Source: Fidelibacterota bacterium (GTDB lineage Bacteria; Fidelibacterota; UBA2242). From it: a stretch of 10,718 nucleotides of DNA. The position numbers were made by a program, and so were the translations under genes. Shown here one piece after another: positions 1 to 8,500 of the stretch. The notes under the pieces were generated by a model, which searched no databases, had not been told where the DNA came from, and saw only the letters and a program-made list of their open reading frames with translations. The first letter of the stretch is position 1. Each line of letters starts with the position of its first letter. The stretch covers positions 1 to 10,718 of the forward strand of contig JAGLWX010000152.1 in assembly GCA_023133185.1 (NCBI GenBank). Reading direction: 5' to 3'.

Positions 1-96
1 ATTTCTCTCCCGTGCCAAGGAGGGGATTGCTCCACCAGGAGTTCCCTCGGAAAGGGGAGGTTGATTGGAATCTTCATGAAACAAGGCATTTTCCAT
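1..96 (-). CDS. N-terminus of an unidentified protein (partial, runs off left edge)
   Basis: An open frame of 32 codons begins with ATG at the complement of 96-94 and continues without a stop to base 1, so the rest lies outside the window. The start is supported by an AGGAAAG Shine-Dalgarno sequence at the complement of 108-102, five bases upstream. The visible residues begin MENALFHEDSNQPPL and are rich in Pro, Gly, Ser and charged residues. No signal peptide or membrane segment is visible, so a cytoplasmic protein with a flexible N-terminal linker is likely. I do not recognise the family from so short a piece. The gene is transcribed away from the tRNA-Leu/tig side. It could be spurious, but start, ribosome site and open frame agree. 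Confidence 0.55.
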   Translation of the reverse strand, partial: MENALFHEDSNQPPLSEGTPGGAIPSLARERN

Positions 97-255
97 CTTA
101 ACTTTCCTAAATTAATTTTCCACTTGTCAATGTGTTTTATCATCTCAAAATACAAAATATTGCGCTATAAGGGATTTTCAATTTCGGGGTGACTTCAGAT
201 ATACTTTCGATCCTTTGAAAATTGGTTGAAATATTTAAATTAAGGTGCTTTTTGA

Positions 256-273
256 GCCGCGGTGGCGGAATTG
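256..273 (+). other. tRNA-Leu-like 5' fragment
   Basis: This 18-base stretch, GCCGCGGTGGCGGAATTG, has the form of the acceptor 5' strand plus the start of a D arm of a leucine tRNA. It matches the first 18 bases of the intact tRNA-Leu 66 bases downstream (322-339) at 13 positions. The sequence after it does not continue as a tRNA: I find no anticodon arm, no TTCGAAT T-loop and no matching acceptor 3' strand before 321. It may be a remnant of a second leucine tRNA, or chance similarity in a GC-rich patch. Confidence 0.3.
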
Positions 274-321
274 TCTCAACGGAGATCCCTTTGGGAGCAG
301 ACCGGCCCGCCGGCGCTATTT

Positions 322-407
322 GCCAGAGTGGTGAAATTGGCATACACGCTAGGCTTAGGACCTAGTTCCCTTAAGAGGGATTGTGGGTTCGAATCCCACC
401 TCTGGTA
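322..407 (+). tRNA. tRNA-Leu, anticodon UAG
   Basis: An 86-nt class II tRNA that decodes CUA and probably other CUN leucine codons. The acceptor strands GCCAGAG (322-328) and CTCTGGT (400-406) pair over seven base pairs, the first being G-U, with discriminator A at 407. The anticodon stem CTAGG/CCTAG (349-353/361-365) encloses the loop CTTAGGA with TAG at 356-358. The long variable arm folds as TCCC/GGGA around 367-380, as expected for leucine. The T arm is GTGGG-TTCGAAT-CCCAC (383-399). The genome does not encode the 3' CCA here (ACGA follows), so CCA must be added after transcription. The gene lies 100 bases upstream of tig on the same strand and could share its transcript. Confidence 0.97.
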
Positions 408-507
408 CGAGGTTTTGACAGTCGGGATGCGGGTTCTCCCGGAGGGACCTTTGAGGGACTTTCGCCCGCGGTACGTTTATATAAGGTATAGTAAATAAGG
501 GAAATAA

Positions 508-1788
508 ATGAAAGTTTCGGTTAGTGACAGCAGCAGCATAGAGCGAAAAGTAAGAGTCGATCTCGAATGGAATGAGGTGGATGAGCATTATAACAGCACC
601 CTTCAAAAACTTCGTAAAGGGTTAAAAGTCGATGGTTTTCGTCCGGGGAAAGTCCCAATGGGAATTGCCAGGCGGATTCTGGAACCTGAGTTGAAGTATG
701 AATTTACCAATACCGTTATCGAGTCCACTTACAAGGATATTTTGAAAGATGAAGGATTTGACAGTTTTATTGATCTGAAAGTCGAAGATGTGGATTATAA
801 AGAAGGTGAGAGCTTCTTCTATGAAGTTTCGATAGAAATTGATCCTGAGATTACATTTCCGGATTATAAAAAAGGATTTAAAGTACCTAAGACCACGTAT
901 GTGTTAGATAAAGAAGATGTGGATCTGTATCTTGAAGATATCCGCGAGCGTCATGCCGAAGTAAAGGAGGTAACAGATGGCGCTCAAAAAGGGCATTTTA
1001 TCATCTGTGATCTTCAGGAAACTGATCAGAGCGGCATTCCTCTAATAGGCAGGAAAGTTCAAGACCGGATATTTAAGATCGGTGAGGGAATTTTCGGCGA
1101 GCCGGGCAGCGAGGGACTGATTGGAGCCGAAGCCGGTGACGATGTCCACATCCGGTTAAAATCGAAAAAAGGTGAAGAAATTAACTACATTGTGAATGTT
1201 AAGCGGGTGGAATCTCACGAATTGCCTGAATTGACCGATGATTTTGTTAAGAGGAATTTTGGTAAGACAGACAGTTTTAAAGCCCTGAAAGAAGAGGTGG
1301 AAAAATCTCTCCAGACTGAATGGGACAACCGTTCCGAAAAAGAATTTTTGAGATCCATTACGGATTATTTTATCAACAATGTAAAATTTGATATTCCGGC
1401 TTCAAGAATTAAACGGTTTCTTGATAATATTGTAGAAGATATTCTGTCGAAAAACGGAAATAAGAAAATTGACGAACAGAAAGTGCGCGAGCAGTACCGA
1501 CCGGTTGCCGAACGGGAAATACGCTGGTATCTGATCCAGGAAGCGATCAACAGGAATGAAAAAATTGAAGTCAGTAAAGAGGATATTGATAAGAAAATTC
1601 AGGAAGCTGCTGCTCAATATCCCGAACAAAACAGAGATGCAGTAGTTCAGTATTATCGAAAGGCTGAGAACCGGTCGCACCTGGAAAATGATCTCCACGA
1701 GCAGAAAATATTTGATTTTCTGAAACAATTTGTGAAAATTAAAAAAGAAACACTGCACACAAGCGATTTTCGAAAGAGGAATTTATAA
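508..1788 (+). CDS. tig: Trigger factor, ribosome-associated chaperone
   Basis: Trigger factor binds ribosomal protein L23 at the exit tunnel and shields nascent chains. The 426-aa length matches the family (E. coli 432). The N-terminal ribosome-binding domain (about 1-115) carries the signature GFRPGKVP at 43-50. A FKBP-like PPIase domain follows (about 155-235) and ends in the familiar ESHELPELTDDF; the C-terminal helical chaperone arms run from about 245 to 426. The PPIase domain is short and lacks the usual active-site run (GFIFGEPGSEG-like text stands where MIPGFE is typical), so prolyl isomerase activity is doubtful. The ATG at 508 is chosen because AAGGGA lies five bases upstream (497-502). 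The stop overlaps the clpP start by one base (TAATG), which implies translational coupling. No clear promoter is visible directly upstream, so read-through from the tRNA region is possible. Confidence 0.96.
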   Translation: MKVSVSDSSSIERKVRVDLEWNEVDEHYNSTLQKLRKGLKVDGFRPGKVPMGIARRILEPELKYEFTNTVIESTYKDILKDEGFDSFIDLKVEDVDYKEGESFFYEVSIEIDPEITFPDYKKGFKVPKTTYVLDKEDVDLYLEDIRERHAEVKEVTDGAQKGHFIICDLQETDQSGIPLIGRKVQDRIFKIGEGIFGEPGSEGLIGAEAGDDVHIRLKSKKGEEINYIVNVKRVESHELPELTDDFVKRNFGKTDSFKALKEEVEKSLQTEWDNRSEKEFLRSITDYFINNVKFDIPASRIKRFLDNIVEDILSKNGNKKIDEQKVREQYRPVAEREIRWYLIQEAINRNEKIEVSKEDIDKKIQEAAAQYPEQNRDAVVQYYRKAENRSHLENDLHEQKIFDFLKQFVKIKKETLHTSDFRKRNL

Positions 1789-2399
1789 TGAGTGAAAAAG
1801 CTATTGAAAATCAGATGTACATTCCTATGGTTGTTGAGCAGACGGGGCGCGGGGATCGCGCCTATGACATTTATTCCCGGCTGCTGAAAGAACGGATTAT
1901 ATTTATCGGTAATTCCATTGATGATCATGTTGCCAGCCTGGTTATTGCCCAAATGTTGTTTCTGCAGGCGGAAGATGCGGAAAAGGATATTTCTATTTAT
2001 ATAAATAGTCCGGGCGGGACGGTGACAGCCGGATTGGCTATCTATGATACAATGCAGTATATCAGTCCTGACGTTGCCACGATCTGTATCGGTCAGGCGT
2101 CCAGTATGGCGGCGGTTCTGCTGGCGGCAGGGACGAAAGGTAAACGATTTGCATTAACGAATTCCCGGATTATGATCCATCAGCCATTAGGCGGTGTAGA
2201 AGGACAGGCAAGCGATATCGAGATTCACGCAAAAGAAATAATAAAGATCAAAGAAAAGATAAATGAAATATTGTCGGAATTAACAGATCAGCCGATTGAT
2301 AAAATCGGTCAGGATACTGATCGCAATTATTTTATGTCGGCTTCGGAAGCGAAAGAATATGGTATTGTGGACGAGGTGCTGAAAAAACACTTAAAATAA
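1788..2399 (+). CDS. clpP: ATP-dependent Clp protease proteolytic subunit ClpP (Asn in place of catalytic Asp)
   Basis: ClpP forms the tetradecameric cytoplasmic serine-protease barrel fed by ClpX or ClpA/ClpC unfoldases. The 203-aa length is normal. After a short N-terminal propeptide-like segment comes the typical MVVEQTGRGDRAYDIYSRLL. The oxyanion-hole segment NSPGGTVT lies at 73-80, the catalytic Ser is Ser106 in GQASSMAA, and the catalytic His is His131 in MIHQPLGG. The Ser-His spacing (25) and the spacing from His to the third residue (49) match E. coli Ser97/His122/Asp171, but the third position is Asn180 (DTDRNYFMSA), not Asp. Listeria ClpP1 is a known ClpP with Asn there. The ATG at 1788 follows an AGAGGA-type ribosome site and overlaps the tig stop. 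clpX, which usually comes next, is absent; a promoter for a receptor gene begins 26 bases after the stop. Confidence 0.96.
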   Translation: MSEKAIENQMYIPMVVEQTGRGDRAYDIYSRLLKERIIFIGNSIDDHVASLVIAQMLFLQAEDAEKDISIYINSPGGTVTAGLAIYDTMQYISPDVATICIGQASSMAAVLLAAGTKGKRFALTNSRIMIHQPLGGVEGQASDIEIHAKEIIKIKEKINEILSELTDQPIDKIGQDTDRNYFMSASEAKEYGIVDEVLKKHLK

Positions 2400-2416
2400 T
2401 TAGGCGCTCCGTCATA
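2301..2416 (+). repeat. Direct repeat, copy 1: 3' end of clpP
   Basis: This stretch covers the last 32 codons of clpP, its stop and 17 bases beyond. It aligns without gaps to 10580-10695 (offset 8279), with 8 mismatches by hand count, including a perfect run of 57 bases at 2346-2402. The similarity fades just before the promoter at 2426. Confidence 0.93.
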
Positions 2417-2425
2417 AAAAAAAGC

Positions 2426-2455
2426 TTGACAAAGAAATCGCAAATAATGTAGATT
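2426..2455 (+). promoter_or_regulatory. Sigma70-like promoter for the three-gene unit
   Basis: A perfect -35 hexamer TTGACA (2426-2431) is followed after 18 bases by TAGATT (2450-2455), a 4-of-6 match to TATAAT preceded by TG. Transcription would start near 2462 and leave a leader of about 55 bases before the receptor start at 2516. The site sits between the clpP stop and the next gene, which points to transcription independent of tig-clpP. No operator or riboswitch is apparent in the leader. Confidence 0.6.
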
Positions 2456-2503
2456 CTATTCATAGTGTGGGTTTGTAAAAATATTATTAGTAATGTAAAT
2501 AAA

Positions 2504-2509
2504 AGGAGG
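2504..2509 (+). promoter_or_regulatory. Ribosome binding site that sets the receptor start
   Basis: AGGAGG lies six bases upstream of the ATG at 2516. It favours that start over the in-frame GTG at 2465, which would place 17 residues before the signal peptide and overlaps the expected transcription start. Confidence 0.85.
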
Positions 2510-2515
2510 GTCAGT

Positions 2516-5500
2516 ATGATGCGACGCATAGCGATTTGTTTATTAGTGTTTGTGTTGCCTTTTGCTCTTTTTGCCGGCACGGCGGGGAAAATCTCTGGAA
2601 CAGTAGTGGACAAGGAATCTGGTGAACCCCTCGCCGGGGTAAATGTTCTGATTGAAGGTACCTCAATGGGCGCTGCAACAGATGCCGAGGGATATTATGC
2701 AATTTTGAATATTCCTATTGGTTTATATGCTGTTCATGCTAGTTACATTGGGTACAAAGAGACAGTAGTTAATAAAGTTAGGGTATCAATGGATTTAACT
2801 ACTACTTTGAACTTTGATTTAGAACAAACGGTTTTAGAAGGTGAAATAGTCACCGTAACAGCTGAGCGAAAGCTGTTTGAAAAGAGCGCTACTTCAAGTA
2901 TTTCACTTACAACAGCTGAGGATTTGGAAAATATCCCGATTCGTGGAATACAAGATATTATTTCGACGATGGCTGGTGTTATTGTTCAAGATGGAATTGT
3001 TCACATTCGCGGAGCCAGAGACGGTGAAGTAGGTTATTTTGTAAATGGTGTCTCAACAATGAATCCTATAACCAACCGGAATGCATTATCTCCTATTCAC
3101 GAAGCTGTTGAAGAGATACAGGTATTAGCCGGTGGTTATAATGCTGATATGGGAGGCGCAAATGCAGGTGTGGTAAAGACAGAGTTGAAAACCGGAGGTT
3201 CGTCTTTATCAGGTTCTTTTGATTATCGTGCTGATGGATTTGGTGATCCGACTGAAGGGAATAAGTTCCTTGATACCTATGGTTATGGTCACCAACTGGC
3301 AGTAGCCACAATCAGTGGCCCATTGTTTTCAAAAAAAGCTCGATTTTTTCTTGCGGGAGAATATAATAACCAGGATGATGGTGCAGTTCGTTTTAGCGAA
3401 GGATATGAATTCAAAGATATGATAGATGCTAATCCGGAAAGTTCAGAACATGATACCGTTACATTAGTATATCCAGATGGTTTTACGCAAAAACAGGCTG
3501 ATAAATTCTACAAAATCAATGGCACTATTACATTAGACCTTCCAATTCGCTTGAATATCAGTGGCTTGTTTACCGGTCGTAAATATGACAGATTTAAACC
3601 ACCGATGTTAAACACTCTCAATGACAGAAGTCAGTATTATGAAACATCTACAATGCTGTTGACCGCTAAAGCTACAAAAATGTTTACGTCTAAAACTTAT
3701 TTGGACTTAAGGGTGAGTTATTATCAATATGAGAGAGAACTTGGTGATAGTTGGTTTGAAAATGACTGGCACAAGTACTATGATAGCACTGCTGTGGCAG
3801 ACTACACTGATGGGGAAGTTATTTATAGAAATTCATGGAGCGATCAATTTGATTATAGGATAGATGGGTTCCCTGTTGAAAGAAATGGTAATCCGACTAA
3901 TTTGTATCGTCATGAGAACCACAAATATATCGGGTTTGCCACCGATTTTATAACCCAGTATGGAAAATATCACCAGTTAAAGGCAGGTGTGGATTACAGG
4001 GGTTATACTATTCATTATTTTGATATAGCTCCTTCAGTAATGCGTTATACTGCTGAAAATGGTACATTTGGCTATAAAACTTATGGAAGTATTGATGCAG
4101 TACCCGCTGACATCTGGATGTTAAACGGTCTTGTTGATGCCTATGGTTATGATATTTATGGAAATGAATCAGATGATATTATTAGGTATACAGATGAGGA
4201 TGGAAAAAGCCTTGGTTATGTTGACGCACCCAAGAAACCGGTTCAGGCTTCTGTATATTTGATGGATAAAATTGAGTATAAGGACCTGATTGTTAATGCC
4301 GGTGTGCGTTTAGATTATTTTGACTCCGATGATAGAGAACTGAAAAACCCGGCAGATCCGGAAGTTGACACTGAATCCAGTATGTTTGCCGAAACCGCCT
4401 GGAAAGATAAAGATCCGGAAGTGATTATAAGTCCCCGTATAGGACTATCCTTCCCGGTAACTGACAAGACGGCTTTTTATATGCAGTATGGTAAGTTTGT
4501 GCAGATGCCAAGTTTGAACAATGTATATTTTAGCAATTTCACTTTAGCACGGCAGATTGTCCGCGGGGGTTACTACTTCATTAATCCGGTCGGGTTTGGA
4601 CTTGATCCTTTGAAAACAACCTCTTATGAAGTTGGATTCAGGCAACAAGTTGCTGAGAATGCGGCATTTGATGTTACAGCATTCTATAAGAACATCAGGG
4701 GTTTAGTGCAGATTATCGATCAGAAGATTGAGCCGACAGCTGCAATTCCAAGTAATTATCAGCGTTTTGCTAATGGTGATTTTGCAACCACTAAAGGTAT
4801 GGAGTTTCGCCTAACGCTGCGTAGAGCGAATCGACTTGCTACACAGATGAACTATACCTTTACTCATGCTGAAGGGACACAATCCAATAGCCATTCTGCC
4901 CAGGGAGCGTTGTATTTCAACGCCCAGATGCCGACTACGATTAATCCTCTGGATTATTCTGCTACTCACACCGGTTCTATTAATCTTGATTACCGCTTTG
5001 GTAAAAATGATGGTGGTCCAATTCTTTCCCAATTGGGTCTGAATTTGTTATTTAAATTCTCGAGTGGTCATCCATATACGCATGTTAATGTAAATATCGG
5101 TGGACAGACAGATCCATATACAGCTGGAATCGATTATATGTATGATACGAGAGATCGTTTGGCTGCAGAGCCAATCGGTTCATCCACAACCCCATGGACA
5201 TTTTATACCGATTTACGACTTGATAAAGCATTTCAGATTATGAATTTTAGAATCACTGCTTATGTGTTAGTGAATAACTTATTCAACCGTCAAAACGTCA
5301 TAAATGTTTTTGAAAAAACCGGAAGCGCAGAAGATGATGGATTCCTGAGTCAGCCAAATTATTCAGCTACAACTATTAAAGCTGAAGGTGGGCAAGAGTA
5401 CATCGATTTGTATAGCGCGATAAACTTGGTAAATGGTCAGGCTTATTGGGACAGTATAGAGCGTGAACTGTATGGAAATCCCCGTCAGATCTTCTTTGGT

Positions 5501-5518
5501 CTAAAATTCAGTTTCTGA
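2516..5518 (+). CDS. TonB-dependent outer-membrane receptor with N-terminal carboxypeptidase-regulatory-like domain
   Basis: A 1000-aa outer-membrane receptor that should import a ligand with energy from TonB-ExbBD. Residues 1-20 form a signal peptide (MMRRIAICLLVFVLPFALFA, cleavage before GTAG). A carboxypeptidase-D-regulatory-like beta sandwich follows at about 24-103 (GKISGTVVDKESGEPLAGVN). A TonB-box-like stretch EIVTVTAER lies at 110-118 and the plug domain at about 126-228 (IRGARDGEVGYFVNGV). The remainder is a beta barrel with many aromatic-rich alternating strands, ending in FFGLKFSF with a terminal Phe as in outer-membrane barrels. Length and order match large receptors of the FCB group. 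No SusD-like lipoprotein neighbours it, so a polysaccharide-utilisation role is not supported; the ligand is unknown. It is the first gene of the unit and lies 49 bases before the exported protein gene, probably cotranscribed. Confidence 0.9.
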   Translation: MMRRIAICLLVFVLPFALFAGTAGKISGTVVDKESGEPLAGVNVLIEGTSMGAATDAEGYYAILNIPIGLYAVHASYIGYKETVVNKVRVSMDLTTTLNFDLEQTVLEGEIVTVTAERKLFEKSATSSISLTTAEDLENIPIRGIQDIISTMAGVIVQDGIVHIRGARDGEVGYFVNGVSTMNPITNRNALSPIHEAVEEIQVLAGGYNADMGGANAGVVKTELKTGGSSLSGSFDYRADGFGDPTEGNKFLDTYGYGHQLAVATISGPLFSKKARFFLAGEYNNQDDGAVRFSEGYEFKDMIDANPESSEHDTVTLVYPDGFTQKQADKFYKINGTITLDLPIRLNISGLFTGRKYDRFKPPMLNTLNDRSQYYETSTMLLTAKATKMFTSKTYLDLRVSYYQYERELGDSWFENDWHKYYDSTAVADYTDGEVIYRNSWSDQFDYRIDGFPVERNGNPTNLYRHENHKYIGFATDFITQYGKYHQLKAGVDYRGYTIHYFDIAPSVMRYTAENGTFGYKTYGSIDAVPADIWMLNGLVDAYGYDIYGNESDDIIRYTDEDGKSLGYVDAPKKPVQASVYLMDKIEYKDLIVNAGVRLDYFDSDDRELKNPADPEVDTESSMFAETAWKDKDPEVIISPRIGLSFPVTDKTAFYMQYGKFVQMPSLNNVYFSNFTLARQIVRGGYYFINPVGFGLDPLKTTSYEVGFRQQVAENAAFDVTAFYKNIRGLVQIIDQKIEPTAAIPSNYQRFANGDFATTKGMEFRLTLRRANRLATQMNYTFTHAEGTQSNSHSAQGALYFNAQMPTTINPLDYSATHTGSINLDYRFGKNDGGPILSQLGLNLLFKFSSGHPYTHVNVNIGGQTDPYTAGIDYMYDTRDRLAAEPIGSSTTPWTFYTDLRLDKAFQIMNFRITAYVLVNNLFNRQNVINVFEKTGSAEDDGFLSQPNYSATTIKAEGGQEYIDLYSAINLVNGQAYWDSIERELYGNPRQIFFGLKFSF

Positions 5519-5567
5519 TATATAAGGTAATTTTTTTAGAATTGGTACTACTTATGGAGGAAATAAT

Positions 5568-8500
5568 ATGAAAATCACAAAAATAGTATTGTGTGTTTCA
5601 CTTATCGTTGTGCTGCTTTTTGCGACGAGCCTGATGGCAAAACCGGAGAAAGGTTCTGCTTCACAGGGCTCATTTCTCGCTAAAGCAACAAGCGGTCAGA
5701 TAACACGTACACTTTCCAATATCTCCAACTGGAGTTATTGGATGAATTATAATGGAATGTCCGGGATTGACCCTAACAGCAATTCCGGAGGTATCTATCC
5801 TCGCGGTACCGCGGGAGCCATTTTCCAGGATGGATTTATCTGGGGTGGTAAAGTTGGTACTGAAATTCGCGTTGGTGGTCAAACCTATAATGTTGGGACA
5901 ACGCAGGGATGGATTAAATCTGATGGTACTGCTGTAAGTAAAGATGATCCGCGGGCTAGAATTTATCGTATTCGTCCGGATTATGAGACATTGACTCACG
6001 CGATGGTCGTTCAGGAAGCGGCGGAAGCTAATATGGTTAGCGCCACAGCCGTTACGGAAGCGATGACCGATGAGATTATTGCTCAGTATGAAACCGACTG
6101 GAACGAATGGCCGGCTGACCTTGGCGCTCCAACTTATGCAGATGGTACACCGGGAATTGCCAATGCCGATCAGGTTGTTTGGCTTGTTTGTAATGACTTA
6201 GACAGAACAAATTGTCTTGGTCTCTACGGTTCCGAACCTATCGGTATTGAGCTTCAGGTTACCGCCTGGGCTTATGCGCAGCCGGGTGCTCGTTTAGGGC
6301 AGATCATCTTTAAGAAATATAAGATAATTAACAAATCCGGTGCAAACGTTGATGAAATGTATGTTGCACAGTGGTGCGATCCGGATTTAGGTGAGGCTGG
6401 CGACGATCTCTGTGGATGCGATACAACATTAGGTATGGGTTATGCATATAACGGAATGGATACAGATCCCAAATATGCCGCCTTTGGATTGGCGCCATCC
6501 GCAATTGGTTATGATTTCTTTAAAGGTCCGATAGTTGACGGAGAACCTTTACCGATGACCGGTTTTTCCTGGTTTGCCGCCGGTTCGCCGATTAGCGATC
6601 CGGATCTTGGTGTATATGATGGTACTTTGCAATGGTATAATATGCTATTAGGTAATACGCCTACGACTAATATGACAGATCCTACTCCCTGGACAGTTGG
6701 AAATGAAGGTACTGAGGCAACAATGTTTCCTATGGCTGGTGATCCTGTAACCGAAACCGGCGATCTGGATGCACATGCCAGTTTCTTCTCACCCGGCGAC
6801 CGCCGTATCGCCCTGTGTTCCGGACCATTTACATTTGTAGATGGTGAATCACAGGAAATTGTTGTGGCTATTATAGGTGGCTTAGGTGATACAAGGTTCA
6901 GTTCGATCACTGATATGAAAATGACTGACGAAGTGGCTCAGGTTATCTTTGATGGAAATTTTCAAGGTGTGCCGAAAGCACCAAAGGGACCAAATGTCAC
7001 GGCAAGGGCGTTTGAGAATAATGTCCTATTGGAGTGGGGCTCTGACCAGGCAGCTGTAGAATCTACAGAAAAACCGGTAATTGCCGGTTACTCTTTCGAG
7101 GGTTACAATGTTTATCAATTACCCTCTGCTACAGCAACTAAGGAACAGGGTAAGCTGCTTGCTACATACGATATTGTAAATGGGGTTAAAGTTATTGAAG
7201 GAAATCGCTTCGTACCGGCATACGGACAGATTGTAAATATTCCTGTTCAATTTGGTGCCGATGCTGGCATTAAACGTTTTTTCCAGGTAGAAAAAGATTA
7301 CCTGACAGGTGATCAGCTTTATGAAGGAAATACTTATTACTTTACAGTAACTGCCTATAATTATCATCCGAATCCGGAACTGATCGAAGATAAAGCTCTG
7401 GAATCAACGCTAATCATCATGCCGGTTGTTATTCAGGAACCTCTGCCTGGTGATATTGGTATTTTGGAGGAACCGGTTGGTGGTGAATATGAATTAGCAC
7501 ATTCAGCCGGTACATGTGATGGCGGAGCGGGTTATACAGTAATTGATCCCTATGCCCTGACCGGTCACGATTATGAAGTATTCTTCGATCAGCAACATTA
7601 TTATCGTGATGTTGATGGTTTTTGGAAAGAGACCAACTATCCTGATTCTGTTGGAAAAGCCCTTGGGAAGGTAACGGATGTTTCACCTTCATCGATAACC
7701 GGTTCTGTACTCGCTTCCGCTACAGTTGGAACCTATGATCTGATTTTTACATTAGATTTGCAGGCTCCGGGTGGCGCCTGGATTGATGGTTTGAGAATTG
7801 ATCTTCCTGCCGATGTGACAGTAAATTCATGGTCTATGTCCGGATCTTATGGAACTTACGGAACAGCCCAAGGTCAAAATTGCGTTAATATGGATGGGAC
7901 TCTTGATGAGTCGAATTCAATAACCTGGGGTGACTCTGCACGTTCAGAATTTGGCTGTATTGAGGGTACCGTTATCCTTACAGTTAACGTACAACCATTT
8001 GTATTTCCGAAGACATTTGGCTATGCTGTATATGATGATGGATATGACGGCACAGTAGTTGATGCTGAAGGTACAATTACCTTAACAGAGTTGGGCTATG
8101 AATTTAAGTCAGTATCTCATTGGAATGTTAAAGACTTAACATTAGATGGTATAGTGGTCCTTGAAGATCAAAAAGTTGTTTCCGGCAAAGATGTTGACAC
8201 GGGAGGACTCGAAGGAGCAACCGCGGGCGGTATTGTCGATGGTTTTCAGGTATTTATTAGTGCCAGTTATGATGCGCCGATCGATTTTACAGAAGCTACT
8301 ACTACGTTTGCTGATGGATCGGAGAGAACACGCCCCATGTGGCATTATGAATATTTTATAAATAATCCACGTTCTACTGTCCCCTATGTCGTAACCAGTT
8401 ATTTGCATCCCTATGGATGGGCTGCAACGGCTAAATCGATCGATGCCTACGGCTATGGGACGACTGTTGTAGATCTTTTACAGCGAGATTATGAAATTCG

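Noticed and set aside
1..60. GC-rich, partly palindromic text resembling a dispersed intergenic repeat.
   Set aside because: On the minus strand it is an open frame with a good start and ribosome site, so coding sequence explains it better.
125..130. Perfect minus-strand TTGACA (complement of 130-125) upstream of the partial gene.
   Set aside because: The matching -10 would fall on the ribosome binding site, leaving no leader.
215..241. Possible tRNA promoter, TTGAAA followed after 15 bases by TAAATT.
   Set aside because: Spacing and -10 match are weak in an AT-rich stretch; alternative hexamers score about equally.
257..268. CCGCGGTGGCGG, which also occurs in common cloning-vector polylinkers.
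   Set aside because: Only 12 bases match and the flanks differ; tRNA-like sequence explains it as well.
429..469. GCGGG/CCCGC hairpin in the tig leader, with an inner alternative fold.
   Set aside because: Short stem, large loop and no T-run; no known leader regulator is recognisable.
2516..5518. Calling the receptor SusC of a polysaccharide-utilisation locus.
   Set aside because: No SusD-like lipoprotein, glycoside hydrolase or sugar sensor is present nearby.
6509..6910. Long minus-strand open frames inside the exported-protein gene and elsewhere.
   Set aside because: They lie opposite clear coding frames, lack ribosome sites and show no protein-like composition.
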